From: Leisingera coralii
GTDB lineage: Bacteria; Pseudomonadota; Alphaproteobacteria; Rhodobacterales; Rhodobacteraceae
Direction: 5' to 3'
DNA: 64,000 nt
NCBI RefSeq assembly: GCF_049056525.1
Contig: NZ_JBHUPT010000002.1
Coordinates: 62,001-126,000, forward strand
Below the pieces are notes generated by a model. It saw only the letters and a list, made by a program, of their open reading frames with translations, was not told the DNA's origin and did not search any database. This document shows, in pieces, positions 1 to 8,721 of this stretch. Both the position numbers and the translations under genes were made by a program. Positions within the stretch are counted from its first letter, which is position 1. Every line of letters starts with the position of its first letter.

Positions 1-473
1 CAGAGGAAGCGCCGCCGCGGGACATCGCCGATGCGCTGGCAGAGGCCAAGGCGCGCAAGATCAGCAGCAAACATCCGGGACGTCTGGTGATAGGATGTGA
101 TCAGGTACTTGATTTTGAAGGAAAAATTCTTTCCAAGCCGGCAAGTGAAGAGGTCGCGCTGGCCCAGCTGAAGGAGATGCGGGGCAAGCGGCATATGCTG
201 TTGTCGGCAGCCGTGATCTATCGGGATGGTGAGCCGGTCTGGCGTCATGTCGGGCAGGTCAGGCTGGTGATGCGCAAATGCTCTGACGCCTATCTGGAGG
301 ACTATGTTGCACGGAATTGGGACAGCATCCGCCATGCTGTGGGAGCGTACAAGCTGGAAGAAGAAGGCGTGCGGCTGTTCGCCTCCATCGAGGGCAGTTA
401 CTTTAATGTCTTGGGATTGCCGCTGATGGAGCTTATCAGTTACCTGGGACTGCAAGGGGTAATCGAGCAATGA
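1..473 (+). CDS. maf: Maf-family nucleotide pyrophosphatase (5' end outside window)
   Basis: Maf/YceF-family nucleoside triphosphate pyrophosphatases hydrolyse non-canonical or modified NTPs and are linked to septum control. The reading frame is open from base 3 with no start, so the gene is cut by the window edge. 156 residues are visible, and about 40, including the usual N-terminal SPRR motif, are missing. The visible GCDQVLDFEGKILSKP block carries the family's catalytic Asp, and EGSYFNVLGLPL matches the conserved C-terminal segment. A GTG at 87 could be mistaken for the start, but it lies inside conserved sequence. The stop overlaps the aroE start as ATGA, so the two are probably co-translated. 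The Maf subfamily is not resolved. Confidence 0.88.
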   Translation, partial: EEAPPRDIADALAEAKARKISSKHPGRLVIGCDQVLDFEGKILSKPASEEVALAQLKEMRGKRHMLLSAAVIYRDGEPVWRHVGQVRLVMRKCSDAYLEDYVARNWDSIRHAVGAYKLEEEGVRLFASIEGSYFNVLGLPLMELISYLGLQGVIEQ

Positions 474-1303
474 CAGAAGCAAAAATCCCGCTCGCCGGCG
501 TGATCGGCTGTCCGGTTGCGCATTCCAAATCCCCGCAACTGCATGGCCACTGGCTGAAATCGCACGGCATCGCCGGGCATTATGTCCCGATGCACGTGGA
601 GCCCGAGGACCTGGCGGAGACCATCCGGACGATGCCGAAAATGGGGTTCGTCGGCGCCAATGTCACCATTCCGCACAAAGAGGCGGTGATGGAGATTGCC
701 GACAAGGTCACCGACCGGGCCAAACTGATCGGCGCGGCAAACACCCTGATTTTCCGCCAGGACAGGACGATCCTGGCCGACAATACTGACGGCTACGGCT
801 TTATCACCAATCTGCACCAGGGCGCACCTGACTGGGATCCGCAGTCCGGTCCGGCCGTTGTGCTTGGGGCCGGCGGCGCCTGCCGTGCAGTGGTTGCCTC
901 GCTGATGGAGGCCGGCGTGCCGGAGATCCTGCTGAGCAACCGCACCCGTGAACGGGCAGATCAGCTGCAGAAGGATTTTGGCAGCCGGATCCGGGTTGTG
1001 GATTGGGTTCAGGCCGGCAACGCGATCGAGGAAGGCAAGCTGATCGTGAACACCACCTCGCTGGGCATGGTTGGCAAGCCGCGCCTGCGGGTGCCGCTGG
1101 ACGGTCTGCAATCCAATGCCGTGGTGACCGACCTGATATATGCGCCCCTTAAGACGGATCTGCTGCAAACGGCGGAGGAAGCCGGCTGCACCGTGGTCGA
1201 CGGGCTGGGCATGCTGCTGCATCAGGCGGTGCCCGGGTTCGAGCGCTGGTTCGGCCACCGGCCCGAGGTGGATGCCGCGACACGGGCGGCGGCGCTGAGA
1301 TGA
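470..1303 (+). CDS. aroE: Shikimate dehydrogenase
   Basis: AroE reduces 3-dehydroshikimate to shikimate with NADPH, in the aromatic amino acid pathway in the cytoplasm. The 277-residue length is typical. Substrate-site motifs SKSPQLHG near the N-terminus and NVTIPHKE (catalytic Lys) are present, then DNTDGYGF. The NADP Rossmann loop is VLGAGGACRAV, and NTTSLGM follows in the C-terminal half. The start ATG overlaps the maf stop, and the gene ends four bases into coaE. It is the second gene of a maf-aroE-coaE-dnaQ operon, an order common in Rhodobacterales. Function is assigned from family motifs. Confidence 0.97.
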   Translation: MTEAKIPLAGVIGCPVAHSKSPQLHGHWLKSHGIAGHYVPMHVEPEDLAETIRTMPKMGFVGANVTIPHKEAVMEIADKVTDRAKLIGAANTLIFRQDRTILADNTDGYGFITNLHQGAPDWDPQSGPAVVLGAGGACRAVVASLMEAGVPEILLSNRTRERADQLQKDFGSRIRVVDWVQAGNAIEEGKLIVNTTSLGMVGKPRLRVPLDGLQSNAVVTDLIYAPLKTDLLQTAEEAGCTVVDGLGMLLHQAVPGFERWFGHRPEVDAATRAAALR

Positions 1304-1893
1304 GCTTCAACCTCGGCCTCACCGGCTCCATCGGCATGGGCAAGAGCACGACGGCAAAGCTGTTTGCCGATCAGGGCTGCGCGGTTTGGGACGCGGATGC
1401 GGCCGTTCACCGGCTGTATGGCAGGGGTGGGGCCGCCGTTCAGCCGATGGCAGCCGCATTTCCGGATGCCATCGAGGACGGAGAAGTTTGCCGGGCTGCG
1501 CTGAAACGGATCATCGGTGCAAATCCGCAGGCCTTGAGGCAGATCGAAGCAATCGTGCATCCGCTTGTCGCCCTGGACCGGGCTGCGTTCCGGGCGCAAG
1601 AGCAGAGCGACATCCTGGTCTTTGACATCCCCCTCTTGTTTGAAACCGGCGGCAACGCGGAAATGGATGCCGTGGCCTGCGTCACGGTAGATGCAAAGAC
1701 CCAGCAGGAGCGGGTTCTTGACCGCGGAACAATGACGCTTGAGCAGTTCCGGCATATCCTGCAAAAACAGATGCCGATTGAGGAGAAGATGGCCCGCGCC
1801 GATTATGTGATCGAGACGGACACGCTCGAACATGCCGAGGCGCAGGTGGCAGAGATCCTCGCAGATATCAGGAGCAAACTAAGCCATGCGTGA
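1300..1893 (+). CDS. coaE: Dephospho-CoA kinase
   Basis: CoaE phosphorylates the 3' hydroxyl of dephospho-CoA in the last step of coenzyme A synthesis. The protein has 197 residues, the usual family length. The P-loop GSIGMGKST lies at about residues 9-17, and the DADAAVHRLY segment after it is the CoA-binding part of the family. DIPLLFET is the conserved strand-loop in the middle. The start ATG overlaps the aroE stop (ATGA), and the 3' end overlaps dnaQ by eight bases, so coaE sits inside a tightly packed operon. No irregularity is seen. Confidence 0.96.
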   Translation: MSFNLGLTGSIGMGKSTTAKLFADQGCAVWDADAAVHRLYGRGGAAVQPMAAAFPDAIEDGEVCRAALKRIIGANPQALRQIEAIVHPLVALDRAAFRAQEQSDILVFDIPLLFETGGNAEMDAVACVTVDAKTQQERVLDRGTMTLEQFRHILQKQMPIEEKMARADYVIETDTLEHAEAQVAEILADIRSKLSHA

Positions 1894-2611
1894 AATCGTT
1901 CTTGATACCGAAACCACCGGGTTTGATCCGTTCTCCGGCGACCGGATTGTCGAGATCGGTGCGGTGGAGCTGTATAATCACATGCCCACTGGCAAAACGT
2001 TCCACGAGTATATCAACCCGGAACGCTCGATGCCGGCTGAGGCGTTTTCGGTCCACGGCATCGGCCCCGACCTGCTGGAGCCGCCGCAAAACCCCGAACC
2101 CGGCGCGGTGACGCTGCGGGACAAACCGGTCTTTGCCAAGATCGGGCAGAAATTCCTCGATTTCGTGCAGGACTCCATTCTGGTCATCCACAACGCCAGC
2201 TTCGACATGAAGTTCCTGAATGCGGAACTGGACTGGATGGGCCTGCCGAAACTGCCAATGGACCAGGCGCTCGATACGCTGGCGATGGCCCGCAAGCGGT
2301 TCCCGGGCTCGCCGGCAACGCTGGATGCGCTGTGCCGCCGTTTCAGCATCGACAACACCAACCGGACCCTGCACGGCGCGCTGCTCGACTCCGAAATCCT
2401 GGCGGATGTCTATCTGGAGCTGATCGGCGGGCGGCAGCCGGACTTCGGCTTGTCTGCCCAATCTTCCTCCAGCTCGGCGCAGGTCGAGGATGACTGGCGC
2501 CCGCTGCCGCGCTCAACTCCCCTGCCCGCACGGATCACCGCAGAGGAATTGGCCGCGCATGAGGCGTTTGTGGCCAAGCTGGGTGATGAGGCCTTGTGGA
2601 AGGCGTCCTGA
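1886..2611 (+). CDS. dnaQ: DNA polymerase III epsilon subunit (3'-5' proofreading exonuclease)
   Basis: DnaQ is the proofreading subunit of the replicative polymerase core. The 241-residue protein shows the three DEDDh exonuclease motifs: ExoI DTETTGFDP at the N-terminus, ExoII HNASFDMKFLN near residue 95, and the ExoIII region HGALLDSEILADVY near residue 160. The C-terminal tail after residue 185 is low-complexity, then EELAAHEAF, which fits the flexible polymerase-binding tail. It is the last gene of the maf-aroE-coaE run and ends before a strong intrinsic terminator shared with convergent secB. Confidence 0.96.
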   Translation: MREIVLDTETTGFDPFSGDRIVEIGAVELYNHMPTGKTFHEYINPERSMPAEAFSVHGIGPDLLEPPQNPEPGAVTLRDKPVFAKIGQKFLDFVQDSILVIHNASFDMKFLNAELDWMGLPKLPMDQALDTLAMARKRFPGSPATLDALCRRFSIDNTNRTLHGALLDSEILADVYLELIGGRQPDFGLSAQSSSSSAQVEDDWRPLPRSTPLPARITAEELAAHEAFVAKLGDEALWKAS

Positions 2612-2635
2612 TCGCGGGCAAGGCGCCAAAAGAAT

Positions 2636-2665
2636 AACGCCGCTGAAACCCAGCGGCGTTTTTTT
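2636..2665. terminator. Intrinsic terminator between convergent dnaQ and secB
   Basis: Ten-base arms (2636-2645 and 2651-2660) enclose the loop AAACC and are followed on the plus strand by seven T. It clearly ends the dnaQ operon. On the minus strand only two T follow the stem, so termination of secB here is less certain. Confidence 0.85.
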
Positions 2666-2683
2666 GTCTCGAAAGTTTGAACC

Positions 2684-3172
2684 TTACTGCGGCGTTGCAG
2701 CGGCCGCAGCCTCTTGCTGGCGGCGGGCCAGCTCGTTGCGGTAGATCGCGACAAAGTCGATGTTGTCCAGGTTCAGCGGCGGGAAGCCGCCGTCGCGGGT
2801 CACGTCGGACACGATACGGCGCAGGAACGGGAAGGTCATGCGCGGGCATTCGATCAGCAGGAACGGGTGCAGCTGGTCTTCCGGCACACCGACGATGTTG
2901 AACACGCCGACATATTCCAGCTCCAGCACGAACAGGACGTTGCCGCTTTCCTTGTTCTTGGACTCGACGGTCAGCTTGGTGACAACCTCGTACTGGTTCT
3001 CAGCCGAACGCTTTTTCGCATCCAGGTTCACCTGCACGCTGACGTCGGGCTGAACCTCGCCGCCGGTGCCTTTCTGCGCCATCACGTTTTCGAACGACAT
3101 GTCGCGGATGAACTGGCCCAGAATGTTCATCTGGACTTGCGGCTGCTGCTGGGCTTCGCCGTTTTCGGCCAT
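2684..3172 (-). CDS. secB: Protein-export chaperone SecB
   Basis: SecB holds precursor proteins unfolded and hands them to SecA for export. The start is placed at MAENGEAQ because AGGAG lies just upstream of that ATG; a longer frame to 3232 has no such site. The resulting 162 residues match the alphaproteobacterial family. Conserved core segments are visible: FIRDMSFENV, the strand ending VLFVLELEYVGVF, and LLIECPRMTFPFLRRI, which is the SecA/substrate-groove region. fxsA lies 56 bases upstream on the same strand and is probably in the same transcript. Confidence 0.96.
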   Translation of the reverse strand: MAENGEAQQQPQVQMNILGQFIRDMSFENVMAQKGTGGEVQPDVSVQVNLDAKKRSAENQYEVVTKLTVESKNKESGNVLFVLELEYVGVFNIVGVPEDQLHPFLLIECPRMTFPFLRRIVSDVTRDGGFPPLNLDNIDFVAIYRNELARRQQEAAAAATPQ

Positions 3173-3228
3173 GTAGATACTCCTGAAAATATGCTTTGGA
3201 CCGTGCTTACCAGCTTGGTCCGGGTTCC

Positions 3229-3729
3229 TCAACGGGGACCGTCAACCCAGCCGGAGGGACCGCCGCGCCGGTCTGCCGGTGTCACATCTTCGTAATCGCC
3301 ATCGATGATGTCGTCGGGCCGGCCGGCCGCTCCGGGATAGTGGCGGCCCTGCATGCTGCCGGGGCCCATCTGGAACTGCGCCACTGTGACACGGGCGCGC
3401 AGGTAGCGGTAAACCGCCAGCCGCACCGGCGGCATCAGCAGCGCAAAGCCGACGGCATCGGTGAAGAAGCCCGGGGTTAAAAGCAGGGCGCCGGCCACCA
3501 GGATCATGGCGCCATGGGCCAAAGGCTCTGCCGGATCAGACAGTTGCTGGAACGAGGATCTCAGCTGCCCCATCGCCATGCGGCCCTGGGTTTTCACCAG
3601 CCAGGTGCCCAGCACCGCGGTCAGAACCACAATGGCCAGGGTCGGCCACAGGCCGATGGCGCCGCCAACTTGAATAAACAAAGCGATTTCAACGATGGGA
3701 ACCATCAGAAAGGCCAGCAAGAGATACAT
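3229..3729 (-). CDS. fxsA: FxsA-family inner-membrane protein
   Basis: FxsA is a small inner-membrane protein known in E. coli for relieving F-plasmid exclusion of phage T7 when overproduced; its normal role is unclear. The start MYLLLAF is preferred because AAGGA lies eight bases before it, giving 166 residues. Hydrophobic segments cover roughly residues 3-20, 25-45 and 75-105, with the conserved EIALFIQVGGAIG and LLLTPGFFTDAVG motifs. The tail after residue 120 is polar, acidic and Gly/Pro-rich. It is transcribed towards secB and divergently from the Tim44-like gene. Confidence 0.9.
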   Translation of the reverse strand: MYLLLAFLMVPIVEIALFIQVGGAIGLWPTLAIVVLTAVLGTWLVKTQGRMAMGQLRSSFQQLSDPAEPLAHGAMILVAGALLLTPGFFTDAVGFALLMPPVRLAVYRYLRARVTVAQFQMGPGSMQGRHYPGAAGRPDDIIDGDYEDVTPADRRGGPSGWVDGPR

Positions 3730-3845
3730 CGGGGGTTTCCTTGAGATCATACACCCGGGCGGTAGACTTGCTCCCGCCCGTCACCTACATAAGACGTGAC
3801 CGCTTTGGTTTCAAACAAAGCACGAACGCCTAGCATGAGGTATCC

Positions 3846-4502
3846 ATGGAGTCGCCTGTGATTCAGCTTTTGGTTCTGGCCGGTATTGCTGTGTTTCTGA
3901 TCCTGCGCTTGAAAAGCGTGCTCGGAACGCGCGAAGGCTTTGAAAAGCCGCCGCTGCCGCAATCCGAAGCCCGGGGCCGCCGCCCGGATCTGGAGGTGAT
4001 CGAGGGCGGCCCGGACCGCGACATCACCGATTATGTGGCGGAAGGCAGCCAGCAGGCGCAGGCGCTGGCGGCAATGAAACGGGCCGAGCCCTCCTTCCAG
4101 GTGCAGGAATTCGTGCAGGGCGCGCGCGGTGCCTATGAGATGATCCTGATGGGCTTTGAGCATGGCAACCTGGACGATATCCAGCCGTTCCTGGCGGAGG
4201 ATGTCTTTGACAGCTTCGTGGATGCCGTCGCGCAGCGCGAGGATAAGGGCTACAAGATTGAGGCCGACTTCATCGGCGTGCGGGAAACCACCCTGGTTGA
4301 CGCGCAGTTCGAACCGCAGAGCGGCCGCGCCGAAATCACCATGCGCTTTGTCGCCGAGATGACCTCGGTGGTCCGCGACCGCGGCGGCGATATCGTCGAG
4401 GGCGACCCCAAGGCGATCAAACGTCAAAAAGACACTTGGGTCTTTGCCCGCAACATGGGCAGCGACGACCCCAACTGGCAGCTGGTTGCGACGGACGCAT
4501 GA
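3846..4502 (+). CDS. Tim44/TimA-family putative adaptor protein
   Basis: This 218-residue protein has one N-terminal membrane segment (about residues 6-22), a charged linker, and a C-terminal Tim44-like domain from about residue 75, recognisable by FVQGARGAYEMILMGFE and the cone-shaped fold ending in KRQKDTWVFARNMGSDD. The mitochondrial relative Tim44 tethers Hsp70 to the import channel. The bacterial role is not settled, and an envelope adaptor is inferred from the anchor. GAGG lies five bases before the ATG. The stop overlaps the mltA start as ATGA, a pairing common in alphaproteobacteria. Confidence 0.9.
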   Translation: MESPVIQLLVLAGIAVFLILRLKSVLGTREGFEKPPLPQSEARGRRPDLEVIEGGPDRDITDYVAEGSQQAQALAAMKRAEPSFQVQEFVQGARGAYEMILMGFEHGNLDDIQPFLAEDVFDSFVDAVAQREDKGYKIEADFIGVRETTLVDAQFEPQSGRAEITMRFVAEMTSVVRDRGGDIVEGDPKAIKRQKDTWVFARNMGSDDPNWQLVATDA

Positions 4503-5551
4503 TTGCGGCGCTTCGGGGGGCACTTGGGGCGGCTGCAATTGCAGGTGCCGCGATGACCGCCTCCGGGGCGCAATCAGAGACCGTGTCCAGTATCCTGGAC
4601 TTTGAACAGCTCGATGGTTGGGCAGAGGATGACCACGCCCAGGCGCTGCAGGTGTTTCTGGGAACTTGCAAGGATCTGAAGGACCCCGACTGGGCCGCCC
4701 TGTGCAAGGCCGCCCAGTCGCAGCCGCCGGACGGGGCCCGGGCGTTTTTTGAGCTGTTTTTCCGCCCGGTGCTGATCGAGGACGGCAACCCTGCCCTGTT
4801 CACCGGCTATTTCGAGCCGGAACTGAACGGCTCCCGCTACCCGACCAGCCGCTTCCGCTATCCGGTTTACAAGATGCCGCCCGAGGCGCGCCGCACCGGT
4901 CTGTGGCTGCCGCGCCGCGATATCCTGACCGGCGATGTGATGCAGGGCCGCGGGCTGGAAATCGCTTGGGTGGATGACCCGGTGGAGCTGTTCTTTCTGC
5001 AGATCCAGGGTTCCGGCCGGATCCGCCTGCCGGATGGCTCCACGATCCGCGTCGGCTATGGCGGCGCCAACGGCCACCCCTATAAATCCATCGGCAAGGA
5101 ACTGGTGCGCCGCGGCGTCTACAACGCCCATCAGGTCAGCGCCCAGGTGATCAAATCCTGGGTCCGGCGCAACCCCGTGGATGGCAAGGAACTGCTGTTT
5201 CACAACCCGTCTTATGTCTTCTTCCGAGAGGTGCGGAAGGTTGCGGCCTCCAAGGGCCCGCTTGGCGCCATGAACCGCTCGGTCACGCCAATGCGCACCA
5301 TTGCCGCCGATCCCGCCTATACCCCGCTGGGGGCGCCGGTCTGGGTGGAAAAGGACGGCCATATGCCACTGCGCCGGCTGATGGTGGCGCAGGACACCGG
5401 CTCCGCCATCAAGGGCGCGCAGCGGGCCGACATCTTTGTCGGCACCGGCGACGAGGCCGGCGAGGCCGCCGGCACGATGAAAGACCCGGGCCGGATGGTG
5501 GTGCTGCTGCCGATCCAGCGGGCCTATGCGATGCTGCCGGAAGACCTTTGA
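4499..5551 (+). CDS. mltA: Membrane-bound lytic murein transglycosylase A
   Basis: MltA cleaves peptidoglycan glycan strands with formation of 1,6-anhydro-MurNAc ends. The 350-residue protein starts at an ATG overlapping the Tim44-like stop. A signal peptide covers about residues 1-24 (cleaved near ASGAQS). No lipobox cysteine is seen, so it may be periplasmic rather than a lipoprotein. The MltA barrel domain includes FTGYFEPELNGSR and FLQIQGSGRI, and the 3D domain with catalytic Asp includes VAQDTGSAIKGAQRADIF near the C-terminus. Its product sugar is the substrate pool for the amgK/murU recycling pair further along. Confidence 0.94.
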   Translation: MIAALRGALGAAAIAGAAMTASGAQSETVSSILDFEQLDGWAEDDHAQALQVFLGTCKDLKDPDWAALCKAAQSQPPDGARAFFELFFRPVLIEDGNPALFTGYFEPELNGSRYPTSRFRYPVYKMPPEARRTGLWLPRRDILTGDVMQGRGLEIAWVDDPVELFFLQIQGSGRIRLPDGSTIRVGYGGANGHPYKSIGKELVRRGVYNAHQVSAQVIKSWVRRNPVDGKELLFHNPSYVFFREVRKVAASKGPLGAMNRSVTPMRTIAADPAYTPLGAPVWVEKDGHMPLRRLMVAQDTGSAIKGAQRADIFVGTGDEAGEAAGTMKDPGRMVVLLPIQRAYAMLPEDL

Positions 5552-6139
5552 ATGACACGGCGGAAATTGACAGGCGACGAGATCGACCTCTGGCACAAGG
5601 TCGTAAAGCACACGGAGCGTTTGCACCCGGGTGCCCATTCGTCGCCGCCTGCCCCGCCGATGCCGAAACCCAAGCCGGTCAAGCAGCCAGAGCCGCGCCT
5701 GGACCCGTTTGAGGTCGGCAGCCGGGCCAAACCCAAGCCGGTGAAGCATGACCTGAAGCCTTCGATTGCCCGCAGCCTGGCCAGCGATCCGCTGCAGATG
5801 GACGAGAAGGCCTTCCGCCGTATGAAGCGCGGCAAGCTGAAGCCGGAAGGCAAGCTGGACCTGCACGGGATGCGCATCGACACCGCGCACCCTGCCCTCA
5901 CCCGGTTCATCCTGTCGGCGCAGGCCTCCGGCAAACGGCTGGTGCTGGTGGTGACCGGCAAGGGCAAGGACCGCGACGAGCCGGGCCCGATGCCGGTGCC
6001 GCGCGGGGTGCTGCGCCACAAGGTGCCGCAATGGCTGGCGCTGCCTCCCCTGGCGCAGGCGGTACTGCAGATCACGCCGGCACACGTCAGCCACGGCGGC
6101 GCGGGCGCCTATTACGTTTACCTGCGGCGCAACCGCTGA
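5552..6139 (+). CDS. Smr/MutS2-domain protein
   Basis: The gene follows mltA with no gap (TGA then ATG). The 195-residue protein has a basic, Pro/Lys-rich first half and a C-terminal Smr domain from about residue 105. The Smr signature KLDLHGM and the loop VVTGKGKDRDE are visible, ending GAGAYYVYLRR. Smr domains are small nucleic-acid nickases, and recent work on other members links them to rescue of stalled ribosomes and mRNA cleavage. Which applies here cannot be told from sequence. Confidence 0.9.
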   Translation: MTRRKLTGDEIDLWHKVVKHTERLHPGAHSSPPAPPMPKPKPVKQPEPRLDPFEVGSRAKPKPVKHDLKPSIARSLASDPLQMDEKAFRRMKRGKLKPEGKLDLHGMRIDTAHPALTRFILSAQASGKRLVLVVTGKGKDRDEPGPMPVPRGVLRHKVPQWLALPPLAQAVLQITPAHVSHGGAGAYYVYLRRNR

Positions 6140-6150
6140 GGGCTGGCCCG

Positions 6151-7266
6151 TTACCTGTTGTCCGCAGGCCTGCCCGACAGCGCGACCTTGATGGCATTCT
6201 CCCGAATGACGATCTGACCTGGCAGAATGCTCCGCAAACGCTCCGGGTCGTCGGCAAACGTGTCCGCGGTTTGCCGCGCACCGTTCAGCAGGGCCAGCAG
6301 CGCCGGCGAGGTGGCGGTTACAAAATGCTGTGACTCCGCCTCGTCGGCAAAGGCGGTGGTGTCGATGATTTCGACCGGCAGGCTGCTGAGCTCTTCGATG
6401 TTTTCAAGGTTGCCGAGCCGCTCGCGTCCTTCCAGCCCGCGCAGGCGCTGGGACAGCGTCAGGACGTTGTCCTTGCGCGAGACAAAGATCAGGAACGGTT
6501 GCGGCACCTGTTTGAACCGGCGCATCTGGGTCTTGAACACATCGATGTCCAGATCCGGCGACATCAGCACCACGCCGCCCAGGTTCCGGGATGTCCACCC
6601 AGGGGTCTGGATTTCGATCTGGCGCAGCGTCTCCATCGCGAGCAGCCCGCCCATCGAATGGGCCACCACAACCACCCGGCCAGCGCCGGACGCGCGCAGT
6701 CTGCGCAGCAGCTGCTCCAGCCCGTCGCGGGCGAACAGCACGCTGTCACCATCATAGGCATAGCCCAGCGGCCGCCCCTTGCTGGGCCAGGAATAGATGA
6801 CCGTCGCGCCGGGGACGTCAATGTCATGGGTCAGCTGAGCCGCCCGGAATGCGGTCTCGGCCTGGGTGGAGTTGAAGCCGTGCACAAACACGGTGACATC
6901 GCGTTCCTTCGGCGGGAACTTTGCCAGCTCCTGACGCAATCGGGCGCCAAAGGCGGCTTCACTTTCGAATTTCTTCCGGCCCGCCATGGTAAATTCGGTG
7001 ACGGGATCCGGGTTCCTGTAGCCGAATTTCAAGGACCCTGGCGTGTGTTCCGGCGGAATCGAAACGGTGAGTTCAAGCAGGCTGAATCCTTCCGCCCGCT
7101 CGCCGCCAAAGGTGCCATCCGGCAGCTGATCGCGGTTGGTGGCGGCGAACACGGTCTTGGGGGTGCCCACGTGCAGGGCTGCGGGAACAGTGGGAGAATA
7201 GGATCTGTCGGTACAGGCTGCCAGAATAACCAGCATCACACCGCAGATCAGGCGCAGCCCTTGCAT
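6151..7266 (-). CDS. Alpha/beta hydrolase lipoprotein (DUF900 family)
   Basis: A 371-residue protein with a lipoprotein signal peptide: MLVILAAC gives a lipobox with Cys at about residue 17. The start at MQGLRLICG is chosen because AGGTGG lies six bases upstream; an ATG five codons earlier lacks a site. The hydrolase core contains TVFVHGFNSTQAE (oxyanion strand) and the nucleophile elbow VAHSMGG. The C-terminal His region is DTTAFADEAESQHF. DUF900 proteins are predicted serine esterases or lipases of unknown substrate. It faces the Smr gene convergently with an 11-base gap. Confidence 0.85.
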   Translation of the reverse strand: MQGLRLICGVMLVILAACTDRSYSPTVPAALHVGTPKTVFAATNRDQLPDGTFGGERAEGFSLLELTVSIPPEHTPGSLKFGYRNPDPVTEFTMAGRKKFESEAAFGARLRQELAKFPPKERDVTVFVHGFNSTQAETAFRAAQLTHDIDVPGATVIYSWPSKGRPLGYAYDGDSVLFARDGLEQLLRRLRASGAGRVVVVAHSMGGLLAMETLRQIEIQTPGWTSRNLGGVVLMSPDLDIDVFKTQMRRFKQVPQPFLIFVSRKDNVLTLSQRLRGLEGRERLGNLENIEELSSLPVEIIDTTAFADEAESQHFVTATSPALLALLNGARQTADTFADDPERLRSILPGQIVIRENAIKVALSGRPADNR

Positions 7267-7345
7267 CTCGTCCCACCTCAATGAACTGACGGCAGGCTAC
7301 TGCACCTGCCGCCAATGTCCAGCGTCTGCAATCCGCACTGGCGGT

Positions 7346-8653
7346 TTACAGCACGTAACGGCTGAGATCGGATGAGCGGCCAAGCTCGCCCAGGTTCTTC
7401 GCGACAAAGGCTGCGTCCACGGTCACCGCCTCCCCCGAACGGTCCGGCGCGGTAAAGGACAGCTCCTCGAACACCCGCTCCATCACAGTGTAAAGCCGCC
7501 GGGCGCCGATGTTTTCCACAGTCTGGTTCACTTCGGCCGCAATCTTGGCCAGAGCCGCGATCCCGTCTTCGGTAAAGGTGACCTCAACCTCTTCGGTGCC
7601 CATCAGCGCAGTGTACTGCCGCGTCAGCGCGTTGTCGGTCTCGGTCAGGATGCGCACAAAGTCCTCTTCCGTCAGCGCCCGCAGGTTCACCCGGATCGGC
7701 AGACGGCCCTGAAGTTCAGGCAGCAGGTCCGACGGCTTGGCGATGTGGAAGGCGCCGGAGGCGATGAACAGGATATGGTCGGTCTTGACGGGCCCGTGCT
7801 TGGTGCTGACGGTGGTGCCTTCGATCAGCGGCAGCAGGTCGCGCTGCACACCCTCGCGGCTGACATCACCGCCGCGGGTTTCCTGCCGCGCACAAACCTT
7901 GTCGATCTCATCGAGGAAGACGATGCCGTTCTGCTCCACCGACTCCAGGGCGGTGCGGGTGACGGTTTCATCATCCAGCAGCTTGTCGGCCTCTTCGCCG
8001 ATCAGCACCTCGTAGCTTTCGGCGACGGTCATCTTCTTGCGGGTGGTGCGCCCGCCCATCGCCTTGCCGAACAGATCGCCGAGGTTCAGCATGCCCATGT
8101 TGCCGCCGGGCTGGCCGGGGATCTCGAACATGCCCATCGGGCTGGAGGTGTCGGCCACGTCCAGCTCGATCACGGTATCGTCCAGCTCCCCCGCCTTCAG
8201 CTTCTTGCGGAACATCTCGCGGGTGGCTTCGCGGGCATCACTGCCGGCGATGGCTTCCACAACCCGGTTCTCCGCCGCCTTGTGGGCGTTGGCCTTCACG
8301 TCCTCGCGCATGTACTCGCGGGTCTGGGCAATGGCGCTGTCGACCAGATCGCGGATGATCTGCTCCACGTCCCGGCCGACATAGCCGACCTCGGTGAATT
8401 TGGTGGCTTCGACCTTGATGAAGGGCGCGCGCGCGAGCTTGGCCAGGCGGCGGGAGATCTCGGTCTTGCCGACGCCGGTGGGGCCGATCATCAGGATGTT
8501 CTTGGGATACACCTCATCGCGCAGATCGTCGTCCAGCTGCTTGCGCCGCCAGCGGCTGCGCAGGGCAACGGCCACGGCGCGCTTGGCCTCTTTCTGGCCG
8601 ATGATGAAACGGTCCAGCTCCGAGACGATTTCGCGGGGGGTCAGATCGGTCAT
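7346..8653 (-). CDS. hslU: HslU, ATPase subunit of the HslUV protease
   Basis: HslU is the AAA+ unfoldase that feeds substrates to HslV. At 435 residues it has the family length. Walker A GPTGVGKT lies near residue 57, the I-domain occupies roughly residues 110-230, Walker B is FLDEID near 247, and sensor and arginine-finger regions follow. The C-terminus DLSRYVL is the tail that docks into HslV. AAGGA precedes the ATG by five bases. It lies downstream of hslV, separated by two AT-rich hairpins. Confidence 0.98.
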   Translation of the reverse strand: MTDLTPREIVSELDRFIIGQKEAKRAVAVALRSRWRRKQLDDDLRDEVYPKNILMIGPTGVGKTEISRRLAKLARAPFIKVEATKFTEVGYVGRDVEQIIRDLVDSAIAQTREYMREDVKANAHKAAENRVVEAIAGSDAREATREMFRKKLKAGELDDTVIELDVADTSSPMGMFEIPGQPGGNMGMLNLGDLFGKAMGGRTTRKKMTVAESYEVLIGEEADKLLDDETVTRTALESVEQNGIVFLDEIDKVCARQETRGGDVSREGVQRDLLPLIEGTTVSTKHGPVKTDHILFIASGAFHIAKPSDLLPELQGRLPIRVNLRALTEEDFVRILTETDNALTRQYTALMGTEEVEVTFTEDGIAALAKIAAEVNQTVENIGARRLYTVMERVFEELSFTAPDRSGEAVTVDAAFVAKNLGELGRSSDLSRYVL

Positions 8654-8672
8654 GTCAGTCCTTTCCCGGGGG

Positions 8673-8721
8673 CAAAACTTTTGAGAAAAGTTTTGCTAAG
8701 AATTTTGCTTAAAATTCTTAG
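8673..8721. repeat. Two adjacent AT-rich perfect hairpins between hslV and hslU
   Basis: Hairpin 1 spans 8673-8695, with ten-base arms and a three-base centre. Hairpin 2 spans 8696-8721, with eleven-base arms and a four-base loop, and covers the hslV stop codon. Both are far more AT-rich than the surrounding genes. Neither is followed by a clean T-run within the gap, so transcript processing or stabilisation, or a dispersed repeat, is more likely than full termination. Confidence 0.8.
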
